A stretch of DNA of 64,000 nt from Lacrimispora sphenoides JCM 1415 (lineage in GTDB: Bacteria > Bacillota > Clostridia > Lachnospirales > Lachnospiraceae): assembly GCF_900105615.1 (NCBI RefSeq), contig NZ_LT630003.1, positions 4,104,501-4,168,500 on the forward strand, given 5' to 3'. The notes below the pieces were generated by a model. The model searched no databases. It was given only the letters and a program-made list of their open reading frames with translations, and had not been told where the DNA came from. The translations under genes and the position numbers were made by a program. Shown one piece after another: positions 61,414 through 64,000 of this stretch. Numbering within the stretch: position 1 is the stretch's first letter; every line of letters begins with the position of its first letter.

Positions 61414-62466
61414 CTATTCAGCCAAAGCCTTTGCAAGGTCTCCAAATAACTCCATATATGTTTGTATGGATTCGTTTGTGTAAGTATCAGCTGGTGCATA
61501 AACGATATGTCCTTCAGAAACAGCGGTTACGTTTTGAAGAGCAGGTGATTGATCGATAACGTCCTGAGCAGGAACCGCATCAGTTGTAGAAGATACTGCA
61601 GCATCACGGTCTAGTACGAAAATCCAATCCGGATTACTTTGTGCTATCGCTTCTACAGAAATATCATCCCCTTGATGATCGGAAGTCGTATTGTCAATAT
61701 CTAATGCCGGAACCCATCCGAACACTTCATACATCGGCCCCCAAACACGGCCGGAATGAGGAGCTGAAAAGCCGATATTACCACCGGAAACCACAACACT
61801 CATAATGGTATCCGTTCCGTTATATGCAGATTTTACAGCTTCGATCGCCTGATTAAAGTCAGCTGTCAATTGTTCAGCTTCTTTGTTTTTATCAAAAATT
61901 TTTCCAAGTGCTACGGTGGAATCCTTAAGTCCGTTTACTAAGTTTTCTCCAGGTGTATCCGCTTCCTCAGAAACATCAAAATTTAAATCAATAACAGCTG
62001 CATTTGGCACTAATTTTTTTATTTCTTCATAATAGGACGCAAATCTTTGACCGACTATTACAAGGTCAGGGTCTGCAGCTGCTATAATCTCAAGATTCGG
62101 TTCGCGGTGATTTCCGATATCCAGAACAGATTCATCGGCTACATATAGGGAATCCGCCGGCATTACACCCTTTGGAGCAGCGACTAATTTAATTCCCCAG
62201 TCTGATAGTGTTTCATAAGTTCTATTATCCAAAGAAATTACCTTTTGAGGATTTACAGGAACTGTAACCATGCCATGAATATCTTTAATTTCAACCGTTA
62301 ATGCTTCTTCGCTCTTAGCAGCTGCAGTGGTTTCAGCGGCCTGAGACGCTTCAGTGGTCTCAATGGTTTCAGTAGTTTTAGAAGTGCTTGGACTTGAGCA
62401 GGCTGTCATCATGAAAGCGGCCGCTGCCATAATGGTAGTTAATTTTAATACGTTGATTTTTTTCAT
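61414..62466 (-). CDS. Ferric-siderophore substrate-binding lipoprotein (FatB/YclQ-like)
   Basis: The 350 residues begin with a lipoprotein signal peptide (FMMTACSS, Cys 23) and a Thr/Glu-rich linker. A class III periplasmic-binding fold follows: VPVNPQKVISLDNRTYETLS, EIIAAADPDLVIVGQRFAS, VWGPMYEVFGWVPALDIDN and SNPDWIFVLDRDAAV. It delivers ferric siderophore to the two permeases. The promoter upstream holds an iron-regulator-like operator. Confidence 0.93.
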   Translation of the reverse strand: MKKINVLKLTTIMAAAAFMMTACSSPSTSKTTETIETTEASQAAETTAAAKSEEALTVEIKDIHGMVTVPVNPQKVISLDNRTYETLSDWGIKLVAAPKGVMPADSLYVADESVLDIGNHREPNLEIIAAADPDLVIVGQRFASYYEEIKKLVPNAAVIDLNFDVSEEADTPGENLVNGLKDSTVALGKIFDKNKEAEQLTADFNQAIEAVKSAYNGTDTIMSVVVSGGNIGFSAPHSGRVWGPMYEVFGWVPALDIDNTTSDHQGDDISVEAIAQSNPDWIFVLDRDAAVSSTTDAVPAQDVIDQSPALQNVTAVSEGHIVYAPADTYTNESIQTYMELFGDLAKALAE

Positions 62467-62494
62467 TTCATCTCCTCATTTAATAAATATATTA

Positions 62495-62548
62495 AGTTAG
62501 TTGACACTAACTTTTTTTCATTATATTATTATAAATGATTATTGTCAA
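62495..62548 (-). promoter_or_regulatory. Promoter of the siderophore operon with operator palindrome
   Basis: On the minus strand TTGACA (62543-62548), a 17-base spacer and TATAAT (62520-62525) form a perfect promoter. AGTTAGT-TGAC-ACTAACT (62495-62512) lies at the transcription start. Its TTAGT...ACTAA core resembles DtxR/IdeR-type boxes more than Fur boxes; the A/T-rich spacer also has a Fur-like ATAATCATTTAT. Confidence 0.75.
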
Positions 62549-62586
62549 CTGCTTTACTGATTTTTCCGCGACAAACCTATGAATGT

Positions 62587-62691
62587 GTTCTGGTTCTGGT
62601 CAATCCTCATAGGATAACCGTGCTGGATTACAGTGTGCTGGAAACGATTGATTTTCAAGGGAACACACCGGATATTATTCTAACTAAGTAA
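62587..62691 (+). pseudogene. Unidentified C-terminal gene remnant
   Basis: A plus-strand frame reads VLVLVNPHRITVLDYSVLET and then IDFQGNTPDIILTK before TAA at 62689. It has protein-like composition but no start codon or ribosome binding site, and a hairpin follows. I do not recognise it; it may be the tail of a deleted gene or chance. Confidence 0.3.
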
Positions 62692-62719
62692 GGCCCCTGC
62701 AAAAATATACAGAGGCCTT
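62690..62719. terminator. Hairpin between the gene remnants
   Basis: AAGGCC and GGCCTT with CTG/CAG inside flank an A/T-rich loop. It lies between the plus-strand remnant and the minus-strand adenine deaminase remnant, and could end either. Confidence 0.5.
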
Positions 62720-62739
62720 AAGGTATTACTAACTCATCT

Positions 62740-63126
62740 CTATTCTAACTCCAGTTCAATCAGTTTATGTTCAAGCACATCCACCAGTCCCTTATCAGTC
62801 AGCCCCAGATCTGGAACCGTCGGAAGGGATATAAAACTTAAGGACATAAACGGGGCTTCCATCTCACAGCCCATTTTTTTTGCATCCGCATTCAGAATAT
62901 CCAGCTGTGCCATCACTTCTTCCGCTGTTTTTTCACTCATAAGGCCTCCAATCGGCAGCTCCATGCTGTTTAAGATCCCTCCATCACAGGCTACTGCCAG
63001 CCCTCCATTCAGTCTGGCAACTTCATTCACTGCCACCGCCATATCTTCATCATTCGTCCCTACTACCACGATATTATGGTGGTCATGGGACATGGAATAG
63101 GCTAGTGCCCCTTTCTTGGAATCATA
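62740..63126 (-). pseudogene. Adenine deaminase, C-terminal remnant
   Basis: The frame covers about 128 codons and ends at TAG/TAA 62740. It reads YDSKKGALAYSMSHDHHNIV, then ARLNGGLAVACDGGILNSMELP and PFMSLSFISLPTVPDLGLTD, the C-terminal domain of Ade (normally about 570-600 residues). An in-frame TGA at 63127-63129 closes the upstream side and the catalytic amidohydrolase domain is gone. A sub-frame from the ATG at 63093 could give 117 residues, but it lacks a ribosome binding site and the active site. Confidence 0.85.
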
Positions 63127-63225
63127 TCAATTACATGAATATTCGTCGTTTCTGTCAATATATAACATTTTATTTTCCATCGGCAAATTCAGTCTTTAAG
63201 TCGGGCTGTTTATATTTGTTTCCTA

Positions 63226-63254
63226 TTGCAGGGGAACGTTTTTTTTATTATAAT
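63226..63254 (+). promoter_or_regulatory. luxS promoter
   Basis: TTGCAG, a 17-base spacer and TATAAT lie about 65 bases before luxS. No SAM or SAH riboswitch core is recognised in the short leader. Confidence 0.7.
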
Positions 63255-63317
63255 TTCATCATGGGATAAGCAACCCGCAAATCGTAAGTAACCATGTTAA
63301 GAAAGGACATGATAACC

Positions 63318-63800
63318 ATGGAAAAAATAACAAGCTTTACCATCGACCATTTAAAACTTCTTCCAGGCATCTATGTCTCCCGCAGGGATCAGGCCGGGGA
63401 CTCTGTCATTACAACCTTTGATATCCGCATGACCCGCCCTAATTTTGAGCCTGTTATGAATACAGCAGAAATCCACACCATTGAACATCTGGGAGCCACC
63501 TTCCTGCGCAACCATGAATTCTTCACTTCCCGGATCCTGTACTTTGGCCCTATGGGCTGCCGCACCGGCTTTTACCTTCTGCTGTCCGGTGATTACAAGT
63601 CCAGGGACATTGTGCCATTGATCACGGAAATGTATGAGTTCATACGGGATTTTGAAGGCGAGGTACCAGGAGCAGCTGCAAGAGACTGCGGCAATTACCT
63701 GGACATGAATCTTGGAATGGCTAAATACCTGGCTGGAAAATTCCTTGATTCTGTGCTGTACGGTATCGATGACGACCAGCTTATTTATCCTGAAGATTAA
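63318..63800 (+). CDS. luxS: S-ribosylhomocysteine lyase LuxS
   Basis: LuxS splits S-ribosylhomocysteine into homocysteine and DPD, the precursor of autoinducer-2, as part of methyl-cycle recycling. I chose the ATG at 63318, ten bases after AAAGGA, giving 160 residues. The metal motif HTIEH (in EIHTIEHLGATFLRN) and the catalytic Cys in GPMGCRTGFYLL are present, as is the third metal ligand Cys in AARDCGNYLDMNL. The length is typical. It is a single-gene unit with promoter and terminator; no pfs gene is next to it. Confidence 0.97.
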   Translation: MEKITSFTIDHLKLLPGIYVSRRDQAGDSVITTFDIRMTRPNFEPVMNTAEIHTIEHLGATFLRNHEFFTSRILYFGPMGCRTGFYLLLSGDYKSRDIVPLITEMYEFIRDFEGEVPGAAARDCGNYLDMNLGMAKYLAGKFLDSVLYGIDDDQLIYPED

Positions 63801-63832
63801 GGACCGTTTTTACCTGGAGCCACACAATTTAT

Positions 63833-63886
63833 GACAAAGACACCCTGCCTGACAATAATTCATTGTTAGACAGGGTGTCTTTGTCC
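63833..63886. terminator. Bidirectional terminator after luxS
   Basis: GACAAAGACACCCTG and CAGGGTGTCTTTGTC pair perfectly, with a further TGACAAT/ATTGTTA inner stem. It lies between luxS and the convergent gene at the right edge. Confidence 0.9.
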
Positions 63887-63890
63887 ATAA

Positions 63891-64000
63891 TCATATTCGT
63901 TCTTCTCTTCGGTCTTCCCTTTGCTTTATTTTCTCTTTCAGTAATCCCAAAACTGCTGGTATGACGGATATAAATATGATGCCAAAAATAACAAATGTAA
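63891..64000 (-). CDS. C-terminal end of a membrane protein, possibly DedA/VTT family
   Basis: Only the last 36 codons are in the window. They read TFVIFGIIFISVIPAVLGLL, a membrane helix, then a basic tail KEKIKQREDRREERI and TGA at 63891. A final helix with a charged tail fits SNARE-associated (DedA/VTT) proteins, but the fragment is too short to be sure. Confidence 0.5.
   Translation of the reverse strand, partial: TFVIFGIIFISVIPAVLGLLKEKIKQREDRREERI

Overview
The window looks like a chromosomal segment of an anaerobic, spore-forming Lachnospiraceae (Clostridium cluster XIVa, Lacrimispora/Clostridium-like). The evidence is the conserved Firmicute block pth-mfd-spoVT-mazG-hup-rqcP-yabP-yabQ-divIC-spoIIE-tilS-hpt-ftsH, two rubrerythrins, a GlpA/FAD oxidoreductase/DUF1667 glycerol-3-phosphate set, purine-rich Shine-Dalgarno sites and a moderate base composition. 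No rRNA, tRNA, CRISPR array, insertion sequence or prophage was seen.

Layout. 1-749: start of a GH13 amylase-type gene. 1122-15445 (mostly minus strand): information-processing and sporulation genes, interrupted by a plus-strand exported metallo-beta-lactamase-fold protein (8963-9943) and two small minus-strand genes (10078-10221, 11004-11189). 15626-16236: promoter and remains of a DUF4091 gene. 16395-26234: housekeeping genes (COG2509 flavoprotein, HAD phosphatase, xpt, trigger-factor-like lipoprotein, M18 aminopeptidase, dtd, membrane GDPD, small ppGpp synthetase, S1 protein). 26408-32142 (plus strand): PHP phosphoesterase, LysR regulator, a Fur/PerR regulator with reverse and classical rubrerythrins, and a LytTR/GHKL two-component pair. 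32294-38228: two GH3 glycosidases, one membrane-anchored with permuted domains, and a GtrA-like protein. 38526-44687: DUF2087 regulator, then a TetR-MFS-FtsX-ABC operon behind a 41-bp palindrome. 44823-52366: FAH-family hydrolase, GDPD, the G3P oxidation operon, MgtC and glycerol kinase. 52600-58308: two P-type Ca2+ ATPases. 58598-62548: FatBCDE/YclNOPQ-like iron-siderophore ABC transporter. 62587-63126: two gene remnants. 63318-63800: luxS. 63891-64000: end of a membrane-protein gene.

How the genes work together. The hup promoter drives a vegetative hup-rqcP unit that runs into sporulation genes yabP-yabQ-divIC; a perfect hairpin that contains the yabP ribosome binding site sits at the boundary. 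spoIIE lacks its usual membrane domain and has a Spo0A-style promoter with a 21-bp spacer. The PerR-like regulator and the rubrerythrins share one operator design and form a peroxide-defence regulon. GDPD, GlpA, its FAD partner, DUF1667 and GlpK form a glycerophosphodiester/glycerol/G3P route; glpA and glpK have similar promoter-terminator leaders, which suggests common antitermination.

The most novel-looking feature is a three-stem repeat present in three copies. Its stems differ in sequence but still pair, and the copies lie in the same orientation just upstream of two unrelated minus-strand genes (spoIIE and a Ca2+ ATPase). Gene functions rest on reading protein motifs by eye; promoters, operators and hairpins were found by inspection and not scored by software.
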